In this document: one piece after another, positions 27,627-36,972 of the stretch
Layout of the letters: every line of letters begins with the position of its first letter
How positions within the stretch are numbered: the stretch's first letter is position 1
Program-made: the position numbers and the translations under genes
The notes under the pieces: model-generated
What the model saw: the letters and a program-made list of their open reading frames with translations, nothing else
Database searches by the model: none
Told to the model about the DNA's origin: nothing
Assembly (NCBI GenBank): GCA_947475095.1
Contig: CANJLG010000012.1
Coordinates: forward strand, 1-64,000
Direction of reading: 5' to 3'
Length of the DNA stretch: 64,000 nucleotides
Source: Flavobacteriales bacterium
GTDB taxonomy: Bacteria; Bacteroidota; Bacteroidia; Flavobacteriales_D; Crocinitomicaceae

Positions 27627-28982
27627 TTAAACCAAGCCTTGATCAATCATTGAATCAGCCACTTTCACAAAACCAGCGATATTAGCTCCCTTCACGTAAT
27701 CAACAAAACCATCTGATTCCTTACCATACTTTACACAAGCCTCGTGAATAGAAACCATGATGCCATGTAATTTTTGATCCACTTCTTCAGCAGTCCAAGA
27801 CATACGCAAAGAATTTTGAGACATTTCCAACCCTGAAGTAGCTACTCCGCCAGCATTCGATGCCTTTCCTGGTGCAAAAAGAACCCTTGCTTTTAAAAAT
27901 GCAGTTACTGCCTCAGGTGTTGTTGGCATATTAGCCCCTTCAGCAACACAAATAACACCATTGGCTATTAACTGAGCCGCTTCATCTGCATTCAATTCAT
28001 TTTGAGTAGCACATGGTAATGCGATATCTGTTTTCACAGACCAAGGTCTTTTTCCCGCAGTGAATTTAGCAGAAGGATAAGTTGATGCGTATTCAGAAAT
28101 ACGTCCACGCTTTACATTTTTCAACTCCATAACATACGCTAATTTTTCAGCATCAATTCCATCCGCATCGTAAATAAAACCCTCTGAATCAGAGAGAGTG
28201 ACTACTTTAGCGCCTAATTGGGTTGCTTTTTCGCATGCGTATTGAGCAACGTTACCCGAACCTGAAATGGAAACCACTTTTCCTTTGAAAGAATCATTTT
28301 TAGTAGTAAGCATTTCTTTGGCAAAATATACAGTACCGTAGCCCGTCGCTTCTGGTCGAATTAAAGATCCTCCCCAATTTCTTGCTTTCCCAGTTAAAAC
28401 GCCAGTAAACTCATTTCTAATTCTTTTATATTGACCGAACATATAACCAATTTCACGTCCTCCAACACCTATATCACCCGCTGGAACGTCTGTATCAGGA
28501 CCAATATGGCGAGACAATTCAGTCATAAAAGACTGACAAAATTTCATTACCTCATTATCCGATTTTCCTTTAGGATCAAAATCAGAACCTCCTTTACCCC
28601 CACCCATCGGAAGAGTAGTAAGTGAATTTTTGAAAATTTGTTCAAATCCTAAAAACTTTAAAATGGATAGGTTTACGGATGGATGAAATCTTAATCCCCC
28701 TTTGTAAGGACCAATAGCTGAATTAAATTCAACTCGGTAACCTCTATTTACCTGAACTTGACCTGCATCATCCAACCATGTTACTCTAAATATAATGGTT
28801 CGTTCCGGTTCAACTATTCGCTCCAAAATTTTAAATGTCTTATACTTTGGGTGATTTTCAGCAAAAGGAATTACAGCTTCTGCTACCTCTTGAACCGCTT
28901 GCAGAAACTCTGCTTCATTGCCATTTTTGGCTTTAACAGCCTCCATAAATGCATTGATTTCATTGTGATAATTACTAGACAT
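27627..28982 (-). CDS. gdhA: NADP-type glutamate dehydrogenase
   Basis: A 451-residue hexameric glutamate dehydrogenase of the assimilatory type, reducing 2-oxoglutarate and ammonium to glutamate. The substrate region GPYKGGLRFHPSVNL, the catalytic Lys in LPMGGGKGGSDF (Lys130) and the nucleotide fold VSISGSGNVAQYACEK are intact. Length of about 450 fits the NADP-dependent class; coenzyme choice is inferred from family only. It has its own terminator and a separate leader, so it is monocistronic. The C-terminal MSQNSLRMSWTAEEVD is diagnostic. Confidence 0.95.
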   Translation of the reverse strand: MSSNYHNEINAFMEAVKAKNGNEAEFLQAVQEVAEAVIPFAENHPKYKTFKILERIVEPERTIIFRVTWLDDAGQVQVNRGYRVEFNSAIGPYKGGLRFHPSVNLSILKFLGFEQIFKNSLTTLPMGGGKGGSDFDPKGKSDNEVMKFCQSFMTELSRHIGPDTDVPAGDIGVGGREIGYMFGQYKRIRNEFTGVLTGKARNWGGSLIRPEATGYGTVYFAKEMLTTKNDSFKGKVVSISGSGNVAQYACEKATQLGAKVVTLSDSEGFIYDADGIDAEKLAYVMELKNVKRGRISEYASTYPSAKFTAGKRPWSVKTDIALPCATQNELNADEAAQLIANGVICVAEGANMPTTPEAVTAFLKARVLFAPGKASNAGGVATSGLEMSQNSLRMSWTAEEVDQKLHGIMVSIHEACVKYGKESDGFVDYVKGANIAGFVKVADSMIDQGLV

Positions 28983-29203
28983 ATAGGATTATTTTTTTAG
29001 TTTAAGCCGTAAATGTAGATAAGATTTTTTGTTTAAAAAGTATTTTTTATTCTTTTTAAATAGTTTCACAATTACACTAAGCGTAAATTTCTAAAAATAT
29101 AATGATAACAAAAAGAAAACATACTAAAAAACAACCATTCGGAATATTAATTCTTATATTTACCTTGTTACTAGTTGTTTAATTCAGAATTGTAATTTAT
29201 AGC

Positions 29204-32047
29204 ATGTTTCTTAAACCGATATTTTATTTTGCCTTAATTGTTTTCCTTGGAACTTTTAACTTTTGGTCACAGACTAATGTTGGTTGCCCCAATGCGAATT
29301 TCAGCATGGGCAACTTTTCGAATTGGGTCGGTTATACCGGTAGCTATAGCAATCCTGCCGCTTCGGTAGGCATAGTTGGAGGTAGACACACTATTATTTC
29401 TGCACCAGGAGTTGATCCCTTCTCTTGTGGAGGACTTCAAATGATTCCTCCCGGCAGTTCTTCCTCAGCTAGACTTGGTAATTCCAATACAGGTGCCGAG
29501 GCTGAAAAACTTACCTATAATTTATTGGTAAGCCCGCAGAATGCGCTCTTCATATACAAATACGCAACTGTATTGGAAGACCCTGGTCACCCGCCGAATG
29601 CACAACCAGTTTTTGAGATGAGGTTACTCGATGCCGCTGGAAATCAAATCGGTGGAAATTGTGGCATATATACTGTTTACGCAGGGCAGGCAGGTCAAAA
29701 CTTTCAAACGTGTGGTGGTGTTAAGTGGCTACCTTGGACCGTTGTAGGAATTAATTTGAGTGCTTTTATTGGGACCAATGTAACTATTGAGTTTACTACA
29801 AAGGACTGCGATTATTCTGGTCATTTTGGTTATGCTTATGTTGTAGCGGATTGTATGCCCTTAATTTTAGATTTGGATTATTGTTTTGGCGCGAATCAAA
29901 TAAACATCTCTGGTCCGTCAGGATTTCAGAGTTATTCATGGAGTAACGGTCCAACTACCCAAAGCATTACCGTTCCCGCGGCCACTGCATTGCCCAACTA
30001 TACTGTTACCATGCAATCCTTTTCGAACCAAGGAAATTGCACTGTATCCTTAACTGCAGCGTCGATACCGACTACTGTTCAAAATAACTTTACATATACT
30101 TCAGCTTGCCCATGGTCCCCTACTCAATTTAACAGTACACCAACCATATTACCTACAACCATCAACGGGATTGTTTTAGCCAATGGAGGCGCTGCCTCAT
30201 GGTTTTGGAATTTTGGAGATGGTTCCACTCTGTCTGGCAATAACCCAGCGATTCACATGAATCCAACGCACCTTTATCAAAATCCGGGTACTTATGTTGT
30301 TACTCACATTGTATTTACACAAGCAGGATGCAGTGATACTATTAGTGATACTTTAACTGTTCTGCCACCTCCTGTAATTAATTTTACATTTACTGATGAA
30401 TGTGTATTTGACACCGTTCAATTTACCAATCAAACCCAAGATGCCAATTTAGCACAAGTTACCTACCAATGGATATTTGGAGATGGCTCCCCAAATGATA
30501 GTACCCTAAATACTCAGCACGATTACCTTACCCCAGGCAACTTTAATGTTTCGTTGATCGCTACCAATATTGGGGGTTGTTTAGATACCTTGATCCAATC
30601 CATTACCATATTTCCGCTACCCAATGTGTTCGCAGGCAATGACACCACCATTTGTCCCAATTTTAACATTCCTCTGAATGCAACTGGTGCACTTAGCTAT
30701 GTTTGGGAAACTGGTACAAGTAACGGTTCGAACTATGTACCGCAGACTACTCAAACCATCACTGTACTTGGCACAGATGCCAACGGATGTAAGAACAGCG
30801 ATTCGCTAATTGTGAGTTTACACCCCGCTGCAATTGTTGATGCGGGACCAGACATCAGCGAATGCAATGGAACATTAGTAACTATTTCTGGCAGCGGAGT
30901 CTTAAGTTATACTTGGAACAACGGTTTAGTGGACGGGCAAGCCTTCACCCCACCTACTGGGGTAGTGACCTATACGGTTACTGGAACCGATATCAACGGA
31001 TGTATTGATACTGATCAAATGATACTTACCACTTGGGCAAATCCCATTGTGAATGCTGGATCGGATCAAAGTATTTGCGAAGGTTCACCCACAACGGTTA
31101 GCGGATCGGGGGCTGTAACCTATGTGTGGACACCTTTGGTACAAAATGCAACGCCTTTTACCCCTATCACTAACGGTTTATATTCCGTTATTGGAACAGA
31201 TCAAAATGGATGTATTGGCGCAGACGACCTCAACTTAAGCATCGAGCCTGCAGCATACCCTTCTTTTTCGGCGCCGATTTTAGAGGGTTGTAATCCATTC
31301 ACAGTTAACCTTACTAATACATCAACAGGGACGCCTTACGCAAGCGCTATTTGGAACATGGGGAATGGTTCAATCATTAACTCATCAGGACCACTAACCT
31401 ATACATACAACTCAGCGGGTTGCTTTGATGTTGAATTGACCCTGACCACAGCTTTAGGGTGTATTTGGGACACAACGATGGTTAACTATTTTTGTGACTG
31501 GCCATTACCAATAGCCGATTTTTACGCACTTCCTTCGACCTTAACTGATTTAGATAATACAAGTACTATGATTAATCAAAGCATAGGGGCTTCTAGCTAC
31601 CTATGGGAATTTGGAGATGACTCAGGTATCTTTACAGAGGAGGAACCTGTGCACGCTTTTCCAACCACCAATTCTGCTAATTACGTGGTGACCTTGATAG
31701 CTGTGACAGAATATGGTTGTACCGATACTACCAATCGTATAGTAATCCTTAACGAGACTCAAATTATATATGTGCCCAATGCTTTTACACCGGATGGAAA
31801 TGAATATAATCAAAATTGGTTACCTATAATAACAGCCGATTTTGATCCTTATGAATATGATTGCTTCATCTTTGATAGGTGGGGTGAACTCATTTGGGAA
31901 AACCACAATCACTTGGTTGGCTGGGATGGAAGACGTCCAAATGGTCAAGCAATTGAGGACGGTGTTTATATTTGGAGAATTATACTAAAATCGCCTTATA
32001 AAGACGATAGAAAAGCGTACACAGGTCATGTAACCTTATTGAGGTAA
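29204..32047 (+). CDS. Giant secreted PKD/Ig-repeat protein with type B T9SS sorting domain
   Basis: A 947-residue secreted protein. Signal peptide about 1-23. The N-terminal ~200 residues form a jelly-roll-like region. PKD domains follow, with WFWNFGDGST, YQWIFGDGSP and later YLWEFGDDSG. Three ~80-residue repeats start NVFAGNDTTIC, IVDAGPDISEC and IVNAGSDQSIC (about 475-690). The last ~95 residues (IIYVPNAFTPDGNEYN to GHVTLLR) are the gliding-motility-type C-terminal domain (TIGR04131), the type B signal for T9SS export and surface attachment. It is probably an adhesin or matrix protein. A similar protein follows immediately. Confidence 0.9.
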   Translation: MFLKPIFYFALIVFLGTFNFWSQTNVGCPNANFSMGNFSNWVGYTGSYSNPAASVGIVGGRHTIISAPGVDPFSCGGLQMIPPGSSSSARLGNSNTGAEAEKLTYNLLVSPQNALFIYKYATVLEDPGHPPNAQPVFEMRLLDAAGNQIGGNCGIYTVYAGQAGQNFQTCGGVKWLPWTVVGINLSAFIGTNVTIEFTTKDCDYSGHFGYAYVVADCMPLILDLDYCFGANQINISGPSGFQSYSWSNGPTTQSITVPAATALPNYTVTMQSFSNQGNCTVSLTAASIPTTVQNNFTYTSACPWSPTQFNSTPTILPTTINGIVLANGGAASWFWNFGDGSTLSGNNPAIHMNPTHLYQNPGTYVVTHIVFTQAGCSDTISDTLTVLPPPVINFTFTDECVFDTVQFTNQTQDANLAQVTYQWIFGDGSPNDSTLNTQHDYLTPGNFNVSLIATNIGGCLDTLIQSITIFPLPNVFAGNDTTICPNFNIPLNATGALSYVWETGTSNGSNYVPQTTQTITVLGTDANGCKNSDSLIVSLHPAAIVDAGPDISECNGTLVTISGSGVLSYTWNNGLVDGQAFTPPTGVVTYTVTGTDINGCIDTDQMILTTWANPIVNAGSDQSICEGSPTTVSGSGAVTYVWTPLVQNATPFTPITNGLYSVIGTDQNGCIGADDLNLSIEPAAYPSFSAPILEGCNPFTVNLTNTSTGTPYASAIWNMGNGSIINSSGPLTYTYNSAGCFDVELTLTTALGCIWDTTMVNYFCDWPLPIADFYALPSTLTDLDNTSTMINQSIGASSYLWEFGDDSGIFTEEEPVHAFPTTNSANYVVTLIAVTEYGCTDTTNRIVILNETQIIYVPNAFTPDGNEYNQNWLPIITADFDPYEYDCFIFDRWGELIWENHNHLVGWDGRRPNGQAIEDGVYIWRIILKSPYKDDRKAYTGHVTLLR

Positions 32048-32109
32048 CAATAATTTATTTTTATTTAACTTCGTCATCAAATAAGGCAACCTTAGTGTTA
32101 GAAAATCGT

Positions 32110-32117
32110 TAAATTTG
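32110..32117 (+). promoter_or_regulatory. Candidate -7 element for the second giant T9SS protein
   Basis: TAAATTTG, an exact TAnnTTTG match, 17 bases before the ATG at 32135. It suggests the two giant genes can be transcribed separately. Confidence 0.4.
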
Positions 32118-32134
32118 TGCTAAATAGTTATTCA

Positions 32135-34831
32135 ATGTACAAGATTTTATCAATAATATTATTTGTAAGCGTTCATTTTGCATCATTCGATGTTTTTGGA
32201 CAAATACAATTATGCCTAGGGCAAGACGCCAATGTTTGTCCAGGCCAAAGTGTTACCATCACCAACTGTAATAACGGAAATGTAGGAGCTACAGGGCCCT
32301 ATCTTAATTCCCCTAGTCAAGTCAGTTTATCTGATGATTCCTGGTCTGGTGCAGTTAATGTAGGTTTTCCATTTAGCTTTTACGGGCAAAACTACACCCA
32401 ATGCGTCATTGGTTCTAATGGTCTCATTTCTTTCAACTTAGCGAATGCAAATGGTTATTGTCCATGGAGTTTAGGTGGTGTTCCTCCTCTACCAAACGGA
32501 ACCCTTACATCTGCGAGAAATTCAATCATGCTAGCATACCAAGACCTTAATCCACCTTTAGGAGGTCAAATTCAGTATCAAACCATTGGTACTGCTCCGA
32601 ATCGTCGCTTTGTGGTTTTATATAAAAATATTTTCATGTTTAGTTGTACGTCACAATGTAATTACATGGCCATCATTTTATACGAAACGACTAATATTGT
32701 TGAATTACATATTGGTAATAAGCCCATTTGTAACGGATGGAATGGCGGCCTAGCCATTCAGGGATCTGAAAACAATCCAATGACATTGGCACACATAACC
32801 CCGGGAAGAAATGTCAGCATATGGGGCGCGAATCAAGACGGTAGACGTTTCACCCCTACTGCGCCAAACAACACCGCGACCTATACCATGGCACAAATTC
32901 CATACGTAATGGTTTCGAGCCCAGGAACAAATTTTATTTGGAACAATACCTTGGGTCAAACTTTCCCCTACAACAATGGCGTTTTAAACGTGAATCCCGT
33001 TCCGAACGGAACGACAGGCTATTTCCTATCGGCATCAGCTTGTAATACCAGTATTGGATCCATTACCAATGATACCACTTGGCTATCAACTGGTGGAGGT
33101 TCGGTCAATGTCACTGTTACCAATGATATTTGTTCTCAAGGAGTTGGAACAGCAACAGCCAATCCAGGTGCAGGCTCCCCTCCTTATACATTCACATGGA
33201 CACCAAATGTTGGGAATACTCAAACCATAAGTGGTTTATCAGCCGGAACCTACAATGTAACCATGGTAGATGCCAACGGATGCCCATATACAGGTAGTGG
33301 AATCATTGGCGATAATCCAGCTGCATACAGTTCCTCGTCTACTTTAGTTTCTTGCCCAGGAGGAAATGATGGCACAGCGACTGCAGTAATGACACCCTCT
33401 GCAGCAGGTATTACCTATTCTTGGAGCAATGGTCAAACAACAGCCACTGCGACAGGTCTGACAGCAGGAACTTACACTTGTTTAATGAATTCTCCATCTG
33501 GTTGCTCAGGAACCGTCAATGTAACTATAACTGAAATTCCAGGCATGATTGTAACAGCAACAAACATCATTGATGCTAATTGCAATAGCATACCAAACGG
33601 AAGTGCTACCATCAATGTCGTTCAAGGAACAGCTCCGTATTTTTATCAATGGAGCGGATCTAATTCTACCGTGAACACAGCCAACAATTTAGGTGCTGGT
33701 CCGCATACTGTAACTGTAATGGATGCCAATGGTTGTATTCAAACGACCGCTTTTGTTATCAATGAACCTACACCGCTCTCCATCATAGCTCTTACGGGTG
33801 ACACCATGATTTGTCCAGAAGCTTCCGTAACGCTTTCGGCCCTAGGATCAGGCGGTTCTTCCCCCTATATTTATTCTTGGATCGATAATTCCGGTACTAT
33901 TTATGGTCCAGGTAGTTCCGTTTTAGTTGATCCAGCGAATAGCCCAACACAGTATTGTGTCACCTTAAGTGAACAATGTGGATCTCCTACTACTCAGCAG
34001 TGCATGAATATAACCTTTCCAACTCCGATAGCTCCTGATTGTTCGCCAAACGTGTCTATTTTATGTATGCCGGGTACATTCACTTTTTCGAATACCTCCA
34101 GTAATTCATCAGAAATAGCAAGCACAGTGTATAATTTTTCCAACGGGGATAATTCCACTGTTCCTGGCACTCAAAGTTTCAACAATACCTTTCCTAACCC
34201 GGGACTTTATAGTGTAAACATGACCACGACCTCTATTTATGGCTGTGTTTATACAGGTAGTGTTCAAGATATTGTAGAAGTTACTCCTCTACCCACTGCA
34301 GACTTTGTATTATCTCGAAATCCAGTAACCTGGTTTGAAACTACTGTTCAAGCAAACGACAACTCACAAGGGAACATCGTTAATTGGCAGTGGTCAAGTC
34401 CGAGCGCTACTTCATTAGTTAGCACTGGTATGAACGCTCTTATCACCTTCCCGCAGGGAGTTGTTGGTGATTTCTATATTAATCTTGTTGTAACAACAGC
34501 TCAAGGATGTCAAGACTCCATATCTTTAGCCTTAGAAATTATTCCTGACATCGTATTTTATGTGCCAAATACCTTTACGCCAGACAACGACGAACATAAC
34601 CAAACCTGGAAGTTTTATGTAGAAGGAATTGACCAACAAGGATTTCGTTTGACGGTTTACAATCGTTGGGGAGAAACTGTTTGGGAAACACTTGACTCAG
34701 GTGCCGAATGGGATGGAACCTATGGAGGAAAACTTGTTGCTCCTGGTATTTACACCTGGTCTGCTTGGTATAAAGAGCGTGATAACGATGGAAAGATGAC
34801 AAAGTCTGGTTTTGTACAAGTTTTGAGATAA
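32135..34831 (+). CDS. Giant secreted SprB-repeat protein with type B T9SS sorting domain
   Basis: An 898-residue protein from the ATG at 32135; a GTG six codons upstream lies in the promoter and is rejected. After the signal peptide (about 1-23) comes a ~240-residue N-terminal domain (VGFPFSFYGQNYTQCVIGSNG). Then repeats of the SprB type: GTATANPGAGSPPYTFTW and LSAGTYNVTMVDANGC, with variants near GLTAGTYTCLMNSPSGC and GPHTVTVMDANGC. A PKD-like region follows, and the C-terminus IVFYVPNTFTPDNDEHN to GFVQVLR is the gliding-type sorting domain. Related SprB is the gliding adhesin of Flavobacterium; here motility itself is not shown. Confidence 0.9.
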   Translation: MYKILSIILFVSVHFASFDVFGQIQLCLGQDANVCPGQSVTITNCNNGNVGATGPYLNSPSQVSLSDDSWSGAVNVGFPFSFYGQNYTQCVIGSNGLISFNLANANGYCPWSLGGVPPLPNGTLTSARNSIMLAYQDLNPPLGGQIQYQTIGTAPNRRFVVLYKNIFMFSCTSQCNYMAIILYETTNIVELHIGNKPICNGWNGGLAIQGSENNPMTLAHITPGRNVSIWGANQDGRRFTPTAPNNTATYTMAQIPYVMVSSPGTNFIWNNTLGQTFPYNNGVLNVNPVPNGTTGYFLSASACNTSIGSITNDTTWLSTGGGSVNVTVTNDICSQGVGTATANPGAGSPPYTFTWTPNVGNTQTISGLSAGTYNVTMVDANGCPYTGSGIIGDNPAAYSSSSTLVSCPGGNDGTATAVMTPSAAGITYSWSNGQTTATATGLTAGTYTCLMNSPSGCSGTVNVTITEIPGMIVTATNIIDANCNSIPNGSATINVVQGTAPYFYQWSGSNSTVNTANNLGAGPHTVTVMDANGCIQTTAFVINEPTPLSIIALTGDTMICPEASVTLSALGSGGSSPYIYSWIDNSGTIYGPGSSVLVDPANSPTQYCVTLSEQCGSPTTQQCMNITFPTPIAPDCSPNVSILCMPGTFTFSNTSSNSSEIASTVYNFSNGDNSTVPGTQSFNNTFPNPGLYSVNMTTTSIYGCVYTGSVQDIVEVTPLPTADFVLSRNPVTWFETTVQANDNSQGNIVNWQWSSPSATSLVSTGMNALITFPQGVVGDFYINLVVTTAQGCQDSISLALEIIPDIVFYVPNTFTPDNDEHNQTWKFYVEGIDQQGFRLTVYNRWGETVWETLDSGAEWDGTYGGKLVAPGIYTWSAWYKERDNDGKMTKSGFVQVLR

Positions 34832-34849
34832 ATAATTTTACCTTTTCTT

Positions 34850-35575
34850 ATGAAAAAAAACATAATTCTATTCTCTACCCTTTTAATTATTGGTAGTTCA
34901 TGTGAACTATTAAATGAAGTTAGTAAGGTAGTTCAAACTCCTGTTGCAACAAACGCATCTAACCCACTATCTAACGATGAGGTAATAGCAGGATTAAAAG
35001 AAGCCTTAAGTATTGGAATTAAAAATTCTGTGAATTTGACTTCGGCTACAGATGGATTTCTCAAGAATACTGAGATTATGTTGCCATTTCCCCCGGATGC
35101 TATAAAAGTAAAAGAGAAAGCAATGGCGCTTGGGCTAAGTGGTCAAGTTGAAAAATTTGAAACCACTTTAAATCGAGCTGCAGAAGAAGCCACTAAAGAA
35201 GCCATTCCGATTTTTATCGATGCGATAAAAAATATGACTGTACAAGATGGTTTTGCCATATTGAAAGGAGGAAACGGTTCTGCAAGCCAATTTTTAAAAA
35301 ATCAAACTAGTGCAAAGTTAGTAAGCGCATTCGCACCAAAAGTGAAAGAAGCAACATCAAAAGTTAAACTCACGGAATACTGGAATCCAATTATAACTAA
35401 ATACAATGCACTGACTTTGGGAAATAAATTAGATCCAGATTTAAATGCATACATTACACAAAAAGCAATAGATGGCTTGTTTATTATGGTTGCTAAAGAA
35501 GAGGATAAAATTAGATTAGATCCTGTAGCTCGTGTCTCCGACATACTAATCAAAGTCTTTGGAAGCTTAAAATAA
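34850..35575 (+). CDS. DUF4197 lipoprotein
   Basis: A 241-residue protein with a lipoprotein signal (KKNIILFSTLLIIGSSC; lipobox GSSC) and the DUF4197 body: NDEVIAGLKEALSIGI, FPPDAIKVKEKAMALGL, and the C-terminal GLFIMVAKEEDKIRLDPVARVSDILIKVF. The family is conserved in many Gram-negative bacteria and has no known function. Sited 18 bases after the second giant protein and 4 bases before the phosphorylase, so all may be one transcript. Confidence 0.88.
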   Translation: MKKNIILFSTLLIIGSSCELLNEVSKVVQTPVATNASNPLSNDEVIAGLKEALSIGIKNSVNLTSATDGFLKNTEIMLPFPPDAIKVKEKAMALGLSGQVEKFETTLNRAAEEATKEAIPIFIDAIKNMTVQDGFAILKGGNGSASQFLKNQTSAKLVSAFAPKVKEATSKVKLTEYWNPIITKYNALTLGNKLDPDLNAYITQKAIDGLFIMVAKEEDKIRLDPVARVSDILIKVFGSLK

Positions 35576-35579
35576 TCCT

Positions 35580-36446
35580 TTGAAATATTTCCCCCCAACA
35601 GAATTAGCCTTAAATTCAAAAGGAGAAGTTTACCATCTAGGTTTACTTCCTGAGCAACTTGCTGAAAAAATCATATTAGTAGGTGATCAAGATCGTGTTG
35701 CATTGGTTTCATCTTTTTTTGACCACATTGAATTTACGAGTAGACACAGGGAATTTGTATGTCAAACAGGCCTTTACAAAGGCAAAAGAATTACGGCATT
35801 ATCTACTGGAATAGGAACCGACAATATTGATATTACCATCAATGAAATAGATGCTTTGGTAAATATTAACTTGAAAACACGGACCGAAAAACCTAATAAA
35901 ACAAGCTTAGAAATTGTTAGAATTGGCACCTGTGGCATATTGCAAGAAAGCATTCCCTTACATTCGCACATAATAAGTGATTATGCCTTTGGCTTAGACA
36001 ATGTGGCGCACTTTTACGAAATAGATTTCAGCGAAAGGGAAAAATTTTTAGCAGCAGAATTGAGTGCCTTTATTAAGTTGCCAAATACAATTCATCCGTA
36101 TGCAGTTGGATCAGACGAGACATTAAGTAATCGGCTACATACTCCGCATACCTTTTCTGGTATCACGATTACAAGTTCCGGATTTTATGGCCCTCAAGGT
36201 CGCCAATTAAGGCTACCAACTCGAACTGCAGACATTCAGTTAAAATTCGGTGAGTTTGAAATGAATGGTCTATTGGTTTGTAATTTTGAAATGGAAAGCT
36301 CCGCACTATTTTCTTTGGGGAGAGCCTTAGGACATCGTTGTGCTACCATCTGCTTAGGAGTAGCGAACCGACCAAAACAAGTTTTCTCAACAGGATACAA
36401 TACAGAAATGCTTGCATTAATTGAAAACGTCCTAAATCAAATTTAA
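35580..36446 (+). CDS. Nucleoside phosphorylase
   Basis: A 288-residue member of the PNP/UDP family (uridine phosphorylase-like) cleaving nucleosides with phosphate. The phosphate-site segments VGDQDRVALVSSFF and IVRIGTCGIL, with LSTGIGTDNIDI, and the nucleoside-site VCNFEMESSALFSLG are present. The start is apparently TTG, four bases after the DUF4197 stop; no ATG gives the normal N-terminus. Substrate base cannot be read from the sequence. Convergent with tlpA-like gene. Confidence 0.9.
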   Translation: MKYFPPTELALNSKGEVYHLGLLPEQLAEKIILVGDQDRVALVSSFFDHIEFTSRHREFVCQTGLYKGKRITALSTGIGTDNIDITINEIDALVNINLKTRTEKPNKTSLEIVRIGTCGILQESIPLHSHIISDYAFGLDNVAHFYEIDFSEREKFLAAELSAFIKLPNTIHPYAVGSDETLSNRLHTPHTFSGITITSSGFYGPQGRQLRLPTRTADIQLKFGEFEMNGLLVCNFEMESSALFSLGRALGHRCATICLGVANRPKQVFSTGYNTEMLALIENVLNQI

Positions 36447-36453
36447 TTAATGG

Positions 36454-36972
36454 TTATTTCAGGTATTTATCTAACGTAATGTGAAGGTTTAGACCTCTTA
36501 ATTGTTCTCCCTTTGCGATAATATTTCCATTGCCATCGATCAAAAATGCTGTAGGAATTGAATTTACACCATAACTTTCAGCTGCTTTACCTTCGCTATC
36601 AATACCGTGTGAACTCCAAGATAAATTATCAATTTTGATTGCATTTTTCCAAGCTTCCACATCACGATCTAAGGAAACGCTAAAGACATCAAACCCTTTT
36701 GCATTTGTAAATTTAGCATTGCGATATTTGGAGTAAGCTTCGACGACATTAGGACTTTCATTTCTGCAAGGTCCGCACCAAGAAGCCCAAAAATCAATTA
36801 ATACTAATTTACCTTTTAAGTCAGACAACTTTATAAGCTTTCCTTTTGGTGAAAATAATTCTATTTCAGGGGCATTGCCATTTTTAGTAGAAACATCATT
36901 ATTTTCAATAGTAAATGAGAAATAAAATAAAGCAGCAAGTAAACCAATAAATAAGAAACCACTAAATTTCAT
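36454..36972 (-). CDS. TlpA-like thioredoxin-fold protein, membrane anchored
   Basis: A 172-residue protein with an N-terminal hydrophobic anchor (SGFLFIGLLAALFYFSF) and a periplasmic thioredoxin domain with the redox motif WASWCGPCRNESP. It probably reduces or oxidises periplasmic disulfides; partners are unknown. Its ATG overlaps the murA stop by one base, making it the last gene of the purL-DUF4290-murA operon. Confidence 0.88.
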   Translation of the reverse strand: MKFSGFLFIGLLAALFYFSFTIENNDVSTKNGNAPEIELFSPKGKLIKLSDLKGKLVLIDFWASWCGPCRNESPNVVEAYSKYRNAKFTNAKGFDVFSVSLDRDVEAWKNAIKIDNLSWSSHGIDSEGKAAESYGVNSIPTAFLIDGNGNIIAKGEQLRGLNLHITLDKYLK

